Assembly (NCBI GenBank): GCA_035534175.1
Contig: DATLSM010000014.1
Coordinates: 84,013-148,012 of the forward strand
Source: DATLSM01 sp035534175
GTDB taxonomy: Bacteria > Actinomycetota > Thermoleophilia > Solirubrobacterales > 70-9
Length of the DNA stretch: 64,000 nucleotides
Direction of reading: 5' to 3'
Positions within the stretch are counted from its first letter, which is position 1, and the number at the start of each line of letters is the position of its first letter. The notes under the pieces are model-generated. The model was not told where the DNA came from. It searched no databases and saw nothing but the letters and a program-made list of their open reading frames with translations. Positions 25,752 through 33,769 of the stretch are shown here, one piece after another. The translations under genes were made by a program, and so were the position numbers.

Positions 25752-26807
25752 CTATTCGCCAAGCGCCTCGCGCAGGTCCGCGGCGGCCCGCTCCGGCGGG
25801 TAGACATTGATGTCGATGCCGGTGCCCAGCTCGAAGCCGGCCTTCACGGTCAGGCGAGGCGCGATGTCGATGTGCCAGTGGAAGCGCTCGGTGCCGCGAG
25901 GGGAGGTGCGGACCCAGAGGTTCAGCTCCGGTGGGCTGCCAAAGCGCTCAGCCAGAGCGCGCAGCGCGGTGCGGAGCATGGCAACTCCGACCTCGTCGTC
26001 GGCGAAGCTCGCGCTCTCCCGCCGGGGGATGACTCGCATCTCGAAGGGAGAGCGCGAGGCCCACGGGCAGATCAGCGCCGCCTCATCATCGATAGCGACC
26101 AGGCGCTCGCGGCGTCGCACCTCCTCGACCAGGACGTCGCTGAGCAGCCCGCCGCCCCCGGAGCGCTCGCGGTAGGCGCCGAAGCGCTCACGCTCCCGTG
26201 CCACCGCCGCCGGCACAAACGGCAGCGCGTAGAGCTGGGCGTGGGTGTGCTCGAGTGACGCTCCGGCGCCGCGTCCCTCATTGACGATCAGCTGGACGTA
26301 GGGGGCCGCGGCGTGGGCGCGCATTCGCTCGCGCCAGACGGCGACCGCCCCGACGACGCGCTCATCGCTCAGCTCGGCCATCGCCGTGATGTGCTCGGGG
26401 GCGTTGACGATCACCTCGTGGGCGCCGATCGCCGGGCGCCAGGAGAAGAGGTCGGGCTCGCCGGCGCGGCGCGAGGCCAGCAGCGGGTCGCCGGCGCTGG
26501 CGAAGGCGCCGGCCTCGGCGGTGACGCCGCCAGAGGGGCCGGCAGGCCCCTCTGGAGCCAGCGCCGGATAGAGGTTGGGGACGACGCGGGCGCTCCAGCC
26601 GGGGGCGTCGGGCGCTCCGCCCAGCGGCCGCACCGCGTAGGCCTCGGGGGGTGTGCGCTGCTCCCGGCCCTCGCAGAAGGGGCACCCCTCCGGCCCCTTC
26701 GGCTCGCTGCGGGCGACGGTGAACCCCTCCGGTCGCTCGGCCCGCCCGGGCGCGAGGATCGTACGTAGCCCGCTCAGTTGATCGATGCGTATCTCGGGCG
26801 CGCTCAG
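25752..26807 (-). CDS. galT: Galactose-1-phosphate uridylyltransferase-like (HIT superfamily), CTG start
   Basis: From the CTG at 26807 the frame gives 351 residues, the normal GalT length. It has the zinc-type CPFC motif near residue 41, RVVPNLYPAL, and the HIT active-site motif ASLEHTHAQL, then a C-terminal domain ending with FHWHIDIAPR. It would exchange UMP between UDP-glucose and galactose 1-phosphate or a related sugar phosphate. No ATG, GTG or TTG precedes the conserved N-terminus; the CTG overlaps the upstream SPFH stop as CTGA. The first GTG (26633) would remove CPFC. An 11-bp palindrome interrupts codons 85-93. Confidence 0.82.
   Translation of the reverse strand: MSAPEIRIDQLSGLRTILAPGRAERPEGFTVARSEPKGPEGCPFCEGREQRTPPEAYAVRPLGGAPDAPGWSARVVPNLYPALAPEGPAGPSGGVTAEAGAFASAGDPLLASRRAGEPDLFSWRPAIGAHEVIVNAPEHITAMAELSDERVVGAVAVWRERMRAHAAAPYVQLIVNEGRGAGASLEHTHAQLYALPFVPAAVARERERFGAYRERSGGGGLLSDVLVEEVRRRERLVAIDDEAALICPWASRSPFEMRVIPRRESASFADDEVGVAMLRTALRALAERFGSPPELNLWVRTSPRGTERFHWHIDIAPRLTVKAGFELGTGIDINVYPPERAAADLREALGE
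26530..26555. repeat. Perfect 11-bp inverted repeat inside galT
   Basis: CCAGAGGGGCC and GGCCCCTCTGG flank a four-base loop GGCA. It encodes EGPAGPSGG on the minus strand, which looks like an extra loop between the conserved NLYPAL segment and the following AGAFASAGD. Confidence 0.8.
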
Positions 26808-27637
26808 GAGCGGGAGGGTGGGAGGTCGCCGACGTCGGGCTCGACCGGTGGGGCGGGGGGTGGTTTGGGCTGCCTCGGATTCGGGCCGTTGCCGCCCAGG
26901 AAGGGTTCCAGCATGTCCAGCGGCAGGGGGAAGACGACGGTGGTGTTCTGGTTGCTGCCGATTTCGAGCAGAGTCTGGAGGTAGCGGAGCTGGAGCGAGG
27001 CGGGGTTGGTGCTGATGATGTCGGCGGCGTCGGTGAGCTTTTGCGCGGCCTGGAACTCACCCTCGGAGTTGATGATCTTGGCGCGTCGCTCGCGCTCGGC
27101 CTCGGCCTGGCGGGCGATCGCTCGTTGCATCTGCTCGGGGATTTCGACGTCCTTGATCTCGACTGCGATCACCTTCACGCCCCAGGGCTCGGTCGACTCG
27201 TCGATGATCTTCTGCAGCTCCTCGTTCAGGCGCTCGCGCTCTGAGATGAGCTGGTCGAACTCGGCCTTGCCCAGCACCGAGCGCAGCGCCGTCTGCGAGA
27301 TCTGCGAGGTGGCCATGAGGAAGTTTTCGACCTCCACCACGGCTTTGCGCGCGTCGATCACGCGGAAGTAGGCGACCGCGTTGACGCCGGCGGGGACATT
27401 GTCGCGGGTGATCACCTCCTGCGGTGGGATGTTCAGCGTGACGGTGCGAAGGTCCACCCGGACCATGCGGTCGATGAAGGGGATGAGCAGGATCAGGCCG
27501 GGCCCTTTTTGGTCGACCAGGCGGCCGAGGCGGAAGACGACGCCGCGTTCGTACTCGCGCAGCACGCGGACCGAGGCGCCGAGGACGACGACGATGACTA
27601 TCGCCAGGAAAACCGCCACCGTAATCGCCGCTGCCAT
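26804..27637 (-). CDS. SPFH/stomatin-like (slipin) membrane protein
   Basis: The 277-residue protein has an N-terminal membrane anchor (about 4-24), the stomatin signature region YERGVVFRLGR, RVDLRTVTLNIPPQEV, VAYFRVIDARKAV, and a coiled-coil part rich in Glu/Arg/Ala (IARQAEAERERRAK), ending in a Pro-rich tail. Such proteins form membrane microdomain scaffolds and are typically paired with NfeD, which is the gene immediately upstream (TAGATG junction). The stop overlaps the CTG start of the galT-like gene. Confidence 0.93.
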   Translation of the reverse strand: MAAAITVAVFLAIVIVVVLGASVRVLREYERGVVFRLGRLVDQKGPGLILLIPFIDRMVRVDLRTVTLNIPPQEVITRDNVPAGVNAVAYFRVIDARKAVVEVENFLMATSQISQTALRSVLGKAEFDQLISERERLNEELQKIIDESTEPWGVKVIAVEIKDVEIPEQMQRAIARQAEAERERRAKIINSEGEFQAAQKLTDAADIISTNPASLQLRYLQTLLEIGSNQNTTVVFPLPLDMLEPFLGGNGPNPRQPKPPPAPPVEPDVGDLPPSRS

Positions 27638-28099
27638 CTACCCGCCTGCTCCTCTCTCGCTTCCGTTCGCTTGCCGGACGATCAGGGTCAGCCCTTCGAC
27701 CGACTCGATCGTGACTCTACCCCCCACGGGGGCCGCGGCCTCGCCGGGCGCCAGGCGGGCCCGCCAGACCGATCCCCCCACGAAAACCTGGCCCTCGGGG
27801 TCGACGGGGGAGCGCACCTCGGCGGTGGCGCCGTTTAGCTCCTCGTACCCGGTGCGCACCGGCTGGCTGCGGTAGGTGGCGAGGACTTTGCGCGAGGCGA
27901 ACCAGACGAAGGCGGCGAGCGCCAGGGCGACGGCGACGATCGCGACGATCGGAAGGTCGTGGCCTTCTTCGCGGTAGAGGACCCCAGCGAGGATCAGGGA
28001 GCCGATTGCGAACGCGCCGAGGACGCCGCTGGGGATGTGCGCCTCGGCGATGAGGAGGGCGATGGCCAGCGCCAAGAGGAGTACAACGGCGACGCTCAT
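27638..28099 (-). CDS. NfeD-like membrane protein
   Basis: The 153-residue protein has three to four N-terminal hydrophobic segments (to about residue 70) and a C-terminal OB-fold NfeD domain with GYEELNGATAEVRSPVDPEG and VGGRVTIESVEGLTLIV. It is the short NfeD type without the ClpP-like protease part, the partner of slipins in membrane organisation. It lies directly upstream of the SPFH gene, with TAG adjoining ATG. Confidence 0.9.
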   Translation of the reverse strand: MSVAVVLLLALAIALLIAEAHIPSGVLGAFAIGSLILAGVLYREEGHDLPIVAIVAVALALAAFVWFASRKVLATYRSQPVRTGYEELNGATAEVRSPVDPEGQVFVGGSVWRARLAPGEAAAPVGGRVTIESVEGLTLIVRQANGSERGAGG

Positions 28100-28177
28100 C
28101 TGCCCATTATCCGCCGATCGGCCTCCGGCGGGGGCGGCTGTCAGGTTCAGGGTCGATCGGCGGGAATGGAGGTTGTG

Positions 28178-28819
28178 TCAGCCGAGGGCGTAGCGCTTGA
28201 GGTCGGCTTCGAGTTCGGGAGGATGCGCGTAGGGGCCCTGCTTGAGGTAGACGAGCTTGCCCCGGCGATCGTAGAAGGCGGTGTCGGGGAGGCCGAGGGC
28301 GATATGCAGGGAGGCGGCGATCTGTTTTCCCGGATCGGTGTAGCTGGGGTAGGGCAGGGGGCGCTCCCTGAGGAAGGTGGAGGCGGCGGCGTTGGAGTCG
28401 TCGGAGTTGACGCCAAGGAAGGCGACGCGCCTGCCGTACCTGGCCGAGAGCCTCTGGAGGGTCGGGAACTCGGCGCGGCAGGGCCCGCACCAGGAGGCCC
28501 AGACGTTGACCACCACCGGGTAGCCGTGCAGCGTGGCGACCCGCTGCTGAAAGGCGCCGACCCCGCCGGGGAGCAGGCGGTCGTGCTGGGAGTGCAGGGC
28601 GGCGAGCGGGGCCGGGGAGTCGGTCAGGGCCCTGGCGTAGTCTGGATGGGAGCCGCCGTAGTCACCAGCTTCGCTCGCTGAGGAGCCACATCCTGCCAAC
28701 AGCGCCCCGCAGAGAGCCGCCAGCGCCGCCAGCCGGGCGCGGCCCAGCGGACCCCGTGCCAGCCGCCGGAGCGGGGCGAACTGAGCGTGAATCGGCGGGT
28801 TTAGTCCCGGAACCTCCAA
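28178..28819 (-). CDS. TlpA-like thiol-disulfide lipoprotein
   Basis: The protein has a thioredoxin fold of the TlpA/ResA type with active site VWASWCGPCRAEFPTL, GVNSDDSNAAAS and the cis-Pro region LPDTAFYDRRGK. Ahead of it lies a hydrophobic lipoprotein signal ending LLAGCGSS. It probably reduces disulfides at the outer membrane face, for example during cytochrome c maturation, whose ccm genes lie about 8 kb away. The start is uncertain: no ATG or GTG is available, so a TTG at 28819 is used, just after a TATTGT box. Confidence 0.85.
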   Translation of the reverse strand: MEVPGLNPPIHAQFAPLRRLARGPLGRARLAALAALCGALLAGCGSSASEAGDYGGSHPDYARALTDSPAPLAALHSQHDRLLPGGVGAFQQRVATLHGYPVVVNVWASWCGPCRAEFPTLQRLSARYGRRVAFLGVNSDDSNAAASTFLRERPLPYPSYTDPGKQIAASLHIALGLPDTAFYDRRGKLVYLKQGPYAHPPELEADLKRYALG

Positions 28820-28960
28820 TCGGGTGGTTACAATACGTTTTGATCGGCTCGCTCGGATGCGGGCCGCTGAGATCGTCGGGGGAAGCAAAACCCGGCCCCC
28901 TCACTCACTGGTCCCGACCGCACGTCTCGCGTCTCGGTTGGGACGGACCCAGAAGCCTTG

Positions 28961-31531
28961 ATGGCCAAGACCAGCGAAGTTGCCGCGCAGGCGGCAGTTC
29001 CTTCAGGCGCCGATATCGAGCGTGCGGCGGCATTCGCCCGCGAGCCCTTCCTGCTCGACGGCGAGGGCCCCGAGGCGCTGGCGCCGGGGACTGCGCGGCG
29101 CCGGGCGCTCGACGCGGCGCTGGGAGAGTTGGCTGAGGGCGCGGAGGTGCCCTCGATCGAGTGGCGCCGCGCCTTCTCCCTGCTGCTCGGGCTGGAGCGG
29201 CTGCTCTCCGAGGAGCCGCCGAAGCTGCGCGACGGGGCCGAACTGTCCCCCCACCAGGTCGACGCCCTCTCGGGGACCCTGGCCGAGCTGATGACCGAGC
29301 AGCAGGAGGCCGCGGCCGACGACGTGCGGCGCAACGGGGATGCCATTGCCGCGGCGCTGGCCGACGGTGCTGCCGGGGAGGGCCCGAACGGAGACGCCGC
29401 CCTGGAGGAAGAGGAGGACGAGGATCTGGCCCCGGACGAGGAGCCCCGGGACTGGGAGGAGCCCGCGGCCGAGGACGAGGAGAGAATCGAAGAGGCGCCG
29501 GAGGACCCCGGTGCTGATCGTCGTTTCTGGTTCGAGCACGCGACCGGCGCCGGCAAGACGGTCGCCGCGGTCGGTTTCATCGATGCCTCCCGCACCGGCG
29601 GCGTGCTGATTCTTACCCACCGCCGCAACCTGGTCGACCAGTTCATTGGCGAGATTTCCAGCCGCGGCTACAAGGAGCGGCTGCGACCGCCGTTGATGGA
29701 CGGCCGCGACGACCCCGACGGGCCGGTCACGGTCGAGACCTACCAGTGGTTCGTCCGCAACCACAAGCGCGTCTCCGACGCCTACTCGATCGTAATCTGC
29801 GACGAGGCGCATACCGCGCTGGGGGAGAAAACCAGCGCCTGCATCCGCGCCTGGACCGGCCCGGTCTACATCGGCATGACGGCCACCGGGGCGCTGATCG
29901 CGCGCCATGTCACCGACCTCTTCCCGACCCAGACCTCGCGTTTCGACCTGGCCCAGGCGGCACGGCGTGGGGTGATCTCGCCCCTGCGTTGCCTGCGGAT
30001 CCCGCCCGGACCGGGGGTCCGGACGATCGCCAAGGTGCCGCTGCGCAAAGGCGAGGTGGACCAGGACTTCGACCAGGACGAGCTTGCCGCGCTGCTCGAC
30101 CAGGAGCCCTTCAACGTGGCGATAGCCGACCTCTACAAATCGCGTTTCCGCAAGGTGCCCGGCGTTCTCTACACGGCCGGTGTGCAGCATGCGAAGAATG
30201 TGGCCAAGGCCTTCCGCGACGCGGGGATCGTGGCCCGGGCGGTCTCCGGGGAAACGCCGAAGCGCGAGCTGGCGGAGATCCTCGCCGCCTTCGAGCGCGG
30301 CGAGGTCGACGTGCTCTGCAACGCGATGCTCCTGGCTGAGGGGTGGAATTCGCCGCGAGCGACGATCTGCATGCACCTGGCGCCGACCGCCTCGCGGCGT
30401 GTCTATCAGCAGCGGGTTGGGCGGGTGACGCGGCGGGCGCCGGGCAAGGAGGCCGGGCTGGTGATCGATTTCGTCCACCCCGCCACCACCCATGACGAGA
30501 CGATCGTCACCCTGCACAGCCTGCTCGACCGCGATGTCTACCGCGGTGGAGCGATCGTGGTCGGGCCGGTGCGGCGCGGGCGCGGGCGCCAGCTGCGGGT
30601 CGAGCGCCGGATCGTCCCCGTCTCCGACCGGGAGGAGCGGCGGATGGAGGTGCTTGAGCGCGAGATCTGGCGGATCGCGGTCGAGAACCTCGACTACCCC
30701 GAGCAGCACGCCTGGGCCGCGCTCGCCGGGGCTCGGGTCAACCCGCAGGGCTGGCGGCGGGCGCGGGCGATGCTTCAAAACGACCAGACCAAGGAACTGC
30801 GGCGACGCTTCCTGCTGACCTGTGTGCAGCGCAACCGCAACGCGCAGCTGCGGCTGAAAGCTCTGGGGGAGATCGCCGATCTGGGCGACCCGGAGGCCTT
30901 CGACGATGCGATCGATATCGTCGGCACCTGGAGCCGCGACGACAAGCGGGCGGGAACCAAGACGTTGCTGCAGGCGCTGGTCGACAAGCGGATCGGGCGG
31001 CGCGACCAGGCTCAGGCCTGGGTCTGGCGCCTGGCTTCCTACACCAGGGACCTGAACGAAGAGTACGCGGTGCAGCGCTGGCCGGAGACCAAGCGGCTGC
31101 TCGGGCTGCTGGTCAACTCCTCCGGCCGCGCGCATGGCCGCAACGCGCGGAGGTTGGTGCACGCGGCGCGCAAACAGGACCGGCGGCTGGCGGTCGCGCT
31201 GTTGGCCGCCGCCGTTTCCCACACGCCCGAGGGCGAGGAGGTGCTGCGTGGGGCGCGGATGCGGATGGCGCGGAAACCGTCGGCGATCGCGCGGGAGCTG
31301 CTGCGGAACTTCCCCAAGGGCGGTAAGCGGCGACGCAAGCGCACCAGCAAACGGCAGCGAGGCGGCGGCGAGAACGGCGAGGTGGCGGCGGGCGGCGTGG
31401 AGGGAAGCGAGGCGCTTGAGGACTCAGGTGGCGAGGAGATGGACCTCGCCGGCGACCAGGGCGAGACGTCTGCCTCCGGCAGCGGCTACGACCAGGCGGC
31501 CCAGGTCGTCGACGCCCTCGGCGACGCCTGA
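28961..31531 (+). CDS. Large SF2 DEAD/DEAH-box helicase with acidic insertion
   Basis: This 856-residue protein has SF2 motifs: Walker A ATGAGKT, DEAH box CDEAH, motif III MTATG, and motif VI QQRVGRVTRR, followed by about 300 residues of helical C-terminal domain and a Lys/Arg-rich tail (GKRRRKRTSKRQR). Unusually, about 80 residues, largely Glu/Asp, separate the HQVDAL segment from Walker A. The final 36 or so residues are antisense to birA. It resembles type III restriction or UvsW-like DNA helicases in the core, but no methylase or nuclease is adjacent. The ATG follows a TTG at 28958. Confidence 0.88.
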   Translation: MAKTSEVAAQAAVPSGADIERAAAFAREPFLLDGEGPEALAPGTARRRALDAALGELAEGAEVPSIEWRRAFSLLLGLERLLSEEPPKLRDGAELSPHQVDALSGTLAELMTEQQEAAADDVRRNGDAIAAALADGAAGEGPNGDAALEEEEDEDLAPDEEPRDWEEPAAEDEERIEEAPEDPGADRRFWFEHATGAGKTVAAVGFIDASRTGGVLILTHRRNLVDQFIGEISSRGYKERLRPPLMDGRDDPDGPVTVETYQWFVRNHKRVSDAYSIVICDEAHTALGEKTSACIRAWTGPVYIGMTATGALIARHVTDLFPTQTSRFDLAQAARRGVISPLRCLRIPPGPGVRTIAKVPLRKGEVDQDFDQDELAALLDQEPFNVAIADLYKSRFRKVPGVLYTAGVQHAKNVAKAFRDAGIVARAVSGETPKRELAEILAAFERGEVDVLCNAMLLAEGWNSPRATICMHLAPTASRRVYQQRVGRVTRRAPGKEAGLVIDFVHPATTHDETIVTLHSLLDRDVYRGGAIVVGPVRRGRGRQLRVERRIVPVSDREERRMEVLEREIWRIAVENLDYPEQHAWAALAGARVNPQGWRRARAMLQNDQTKELRRRFLLTCVQRNRNAQLRLKALGEIADLGDPEAFDDAIDIVGTWSRDDKRAGTKTLLQALVDKRIGRRDQAQAWVWRLASYTRDLNEEYAVQRWPETKRLLGLLVNSSGRAHGRNARRLVHAARKQDRRLAVALLAAAVSHTPEGEEVLRGARMRMARKPSAIARELLRNFPKGGKRRRKRTSKRQRGGGENGEVAAGGVEGSEALEDSGGEEMDLAGDQGETSASGSGYDQAAQVVDALGDA

Positions 31532-32179
31532 GCCCCCGCCCCAGGCGACCTCGCGGCCATGCAGGGCGTCGCGCTCGCGCCAGGCGCTGAGGATGGCGGC
31601 GGCATCGGCATCGACCCAGTGCGCCAGCCGCTCGCTCAATCCGCCTGCCGCCCTCGCCCCCGCGGACGGATCGATCTGTCCTTTGGATCGCGACAGATCG
31701 CTTCGCCCGCGGCGCGGGGAGTGAGAGGTGAAGAGGGAGACGGCGGTTTGGCGAAGCTCGGGGGAGAACTCGTGCGGCTCGATCGAGAGGTTTAGGCCCA
31801 CGCCGATCACCGCCCATCCCTCCTGGACACGGGCCTCGATCAGGATGCCGGCCAGCTTGCGCCCGTCGAGCTGGACGTCGTTGGGCCACTTGACGCCGCA
31901 GCTGAGGCCCGGCGCCAGGCCCTCGGCTGCCTCGCAGACAGCGAGCGCCGCGGCGAGGGGCAGCAGCGGGCGCTCGCCGAGGGGACGGAGAATCGCCGAG
32001 TAAAGGAGTGACCCGCGGCAGGGCGCGGTCCAGGTGCGGCCCTGGCGACCGCGCCCCGCGGTCTGCTCGTCGGCGGTGACCACGGTGCCGTGCGGAGCGC
32101 CTGCCGCGGCAAGCTCGCGGGCGCGCGTGTTGGTCGAGTCGGTGCGGGCGAAGTGCCTGTGTGGCGTGCCGAACTCCAT
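31424..32179 (-). CDS. birA: Biotin-protein ligase, single-domain BirA
   Basis: The 251-residue ligase attaches biotin to carboxylase carrier domains via biotinyl-AMP. It shows DSTNTRARELA, the biotin/ATP loop AGRGRQGRTW, KWPNDVQLDGRKLAGILIE and GVGLNLS, and a C-terminal SH3-like domain (GSGVAEGVDDLGRL, AGEVHLL). No N-terminal HTH is present, so it is the non-repressor type. ATG 32179 is preferred to two upstream in-frame ATGs. A stretch of about 20 extra residues (SPRRGRSDLSRSK and following) contains a composite palindrome. Its last 108 bp overlap the helicase end. Confidence 0.93.
   Translation of the reverse strand: MEFGTPHRHFARTDSTNTRARELAAAGAPHGTVVTADEQTAGRGRQGRTWTAPCRGSLLYSAILRPLGERPLLPLAAALAVCEAAEGLAPGLSCGVKWPNDVQLDGRKLAGILIEARVQEGWAVIGVGLNLSIEPHEFSPELRQTAVSLFTSHSPRRGRSDLSRSKGQIDPSAGARAAGGLSERLAHWVDADAAAILSAWRERDALHGREVAWGGGSGVAEGVDDLGRLVVAAAGGRRLALVAGEVHLLAT
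31658..31719. repeat. Composite palindrome inserted in birA
   Basis: Outer arms CCCCGCG (31658-31664) and CGCGGGG (31713-31719) enclose inner arms CGATCTGTC (31672-31680) and GACAGATCG (31692-31700) with an 11-base loop. It lies in frame in birA, codons about 154-174, where other BirA proteins have a short loop. Confidence 0.7.
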
Positions 32180-32251
32180 CTCATCCCCGAGCGGTCCCAT
32201 TTCGCCACCCATACCGGGGCCAGATCGGACCGTGGCTGGGGCGGGGCGGGT

Positions 32252-33769
32252 TCAACCTTTGGGGTTCTGGCCTGCGTCGGTGAGCAGGGCGGCGAGCAGG
32301 CCGTCGACATCGTGGCGCTGGGCCTCGACCGCGACCTCCAGCCCGGCGGCACGGGCGGCCTCGCTGGTGACCGGGCCGATGGAGACGACGCGGGCGGCGG
32401 CGGGGAAGCGGGCGCCGAGGGCGGCGAGGAGGTTGCCGACGGTCGAGGAGGAGGTGAAGGTCACGTAGTCCGCGGCCCCGGCCATCTCGACCAGCTCGGG
32501 GGAAGGGTCCTCCTGCACCGTTTCATACAAAGCGACGACGTCGACCTCCGCTCCCCGCTCTCGCAGGGCCTCGGGGATCACGTCGCGGGCCTCGGCGGCG
32601 CGGGCCACGAGTACCCGCCGCCCCTCGAGCTCCACTGCGGCCAGGGACTCGACCAGGGACTCGGCGACGAAACGCCTGGGGATGACGTCGGCTGCGATCC
32701 CCTGCTCGGCCAGGGCCCGCGCGGTGGCGGGCCCGGTTGCGGCGACCGTGGCGCCGGCCAGCGCCCGCGCGTCGAGGCCCGCGGCGTCGAGCGCCTGGAA
32801 CAGCAGTCGCACCGCGTTGGGGCTGGTCAGGCAGATCAGGGAGTACTCGCGGATCGAGCCCACGGCGCTTCGCACCGCCTCGGCTTCGATCCGCGGCTCG
32901 ATCCGGATCGCCGGCAGCTCGAGGACCTCGGCGCCGAGGTCGCGCAGGGCCCCGGCCAGGCCAGCGGCCTGAGCTCGGGCGCGGGTGACGAGGACGCGAC
33001 GGCCATGCAGCGGGCGGCGCTCCAGCCAGGCCAGCGCCGCGCGGCGCTTGACCGCCAGGCCGACGACGATCAGCGCCGGGGCGCCGATACCCTCGCGCTC
33101 GACCGTGGCCGCGATCGTGGCCAGCGTGGCGGCGACGGTGCGCTGCCCGGCCATCGTGCCGCGCTCTATCGCCGCGGCGGGCTCGCCCGGATCGCGGCCG
33201 GCTTCGATCAGCGCTCGGGCGTTCTCCTGCAGCCGCCCCACCCCCATGTAGAAGACGAGGGTCCCGGGAAAGGCGGCCAGCGCCTGCCAGTCGAGCGCCG
33301 TCCCTGCCTTGCTCGGGTCCTCGTGGCCGGTGAGGAAGGCAACCGCGGAGGCGTCGTCGCGGTGGGTCACCGGGATCCCGGCATAGGCGGGGGCGGCAAC
33401 CCCGGCCGTGACCCCGGGGACGACCTCGAACTCGACTCCGGCACCGCGCAGAGCTTCTCCCTCCTCGCCGCCCCGCCCGAAGACAAAGGGGTCTCCGCCC
33501 TTGAGCCGCACCACGCTCTTGCCCGCCAGCGCCGCCTCGACCAACCGCTCGCCGATCTCATCCTGGGATGGCGAAGGGGAGCCGGGACGCTTGCCGACGT
33601 AGACCAGCTCGGCGTCGGGACGAGCGCCGTTCAGAGCGCCGGGGGGGATCAGCCGGTCATGGAAGATCGCGTCGGCGGAGCCGATCAGCTCCAGCGACCG
33701 CGCGGTCATCAGCCCGGGGTCTCCGGGCCCGGCGCCGACCAGGTAGACGACCCCGGGTCGGGGGCTCAT
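32252..33769 (-). CDS. Fused uroporphyrinogen-III C-methyltransferase / uroporphyrinogen-III synthase
   Basis: The 505-residue fusion has an N-terminal CobA/SUMT domain (VYLVGAGPGDPGL, VRLKGGDPFVFGRGGEE, IPVTHRD) of about 245 residues and a C-terminal HemD domain (GRRVLVTRARAQ, TSPNAVRLLF, TFTSSSTVGNLL). HemD closes hydroxymethylbilane to uroporphyrinogen III; CobA methylates it toward sirohaem or cobalamin. The ATG overlaps the hemC stop (ATGA), and GAGGAG precedes it closely. The gene follows hemA and hemC, as expected for the pathway. Confidence 0.95.
   Translation of the reverse strand: MSPRPGVVYLVGAGPGDPGLMTARSLELIGSADAIFHDRLIPPGALNGARPDAELVYVGKRPGSPSPSQDEIGERLVEAALAGKSVVRLKGGDPFVFGRGGEEGEALRGAGVEFEVVPGVTAGVAAPAYAGIPVTHRDDASAVAFLTGHEDPSKAGTALDWQALAAFPGTLVFYMGVGRLQENARALIEAGRDPGEPAAAIERGTMAGQRTVAATLATIAATVEREGIGAPALIVVGLAVKRRAALAWLERRPLHGRRVLVTRARAQAAGLAGALRDLGAEVLELPAIRIEPRIEAEAVRSAVGSIREYSLICLTSPNAVRLLFQALDAAGLDARALAGATVAATGPATARALAEQGIAADVIPRRFVAESLVESLAAVELEGRRVLVARAAEARDVIPEALRERGAEVDVVALYETVQEDPSPELVEMAGAADYVTFTSSSTVGNLLAALGARFPAAARVVSIGPVTSEAARAAGLEVAVEAQRHDVDGLLAALLTDAGQNPKG

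Noticed and set aside
26676..26701. Inverted repeat GAAGGGGC/GCCCCTTC around the galT CPFC codons
   Set aside because: The encoded GPEGCPFCEG residues are expected from the family, so this shorter repeat is likely a by-product of codon choice.
29003..31222. Minus-strand 739-codon open frame
   Set aside because: It is the antisense of the SF2 helicase and lacks motifs.
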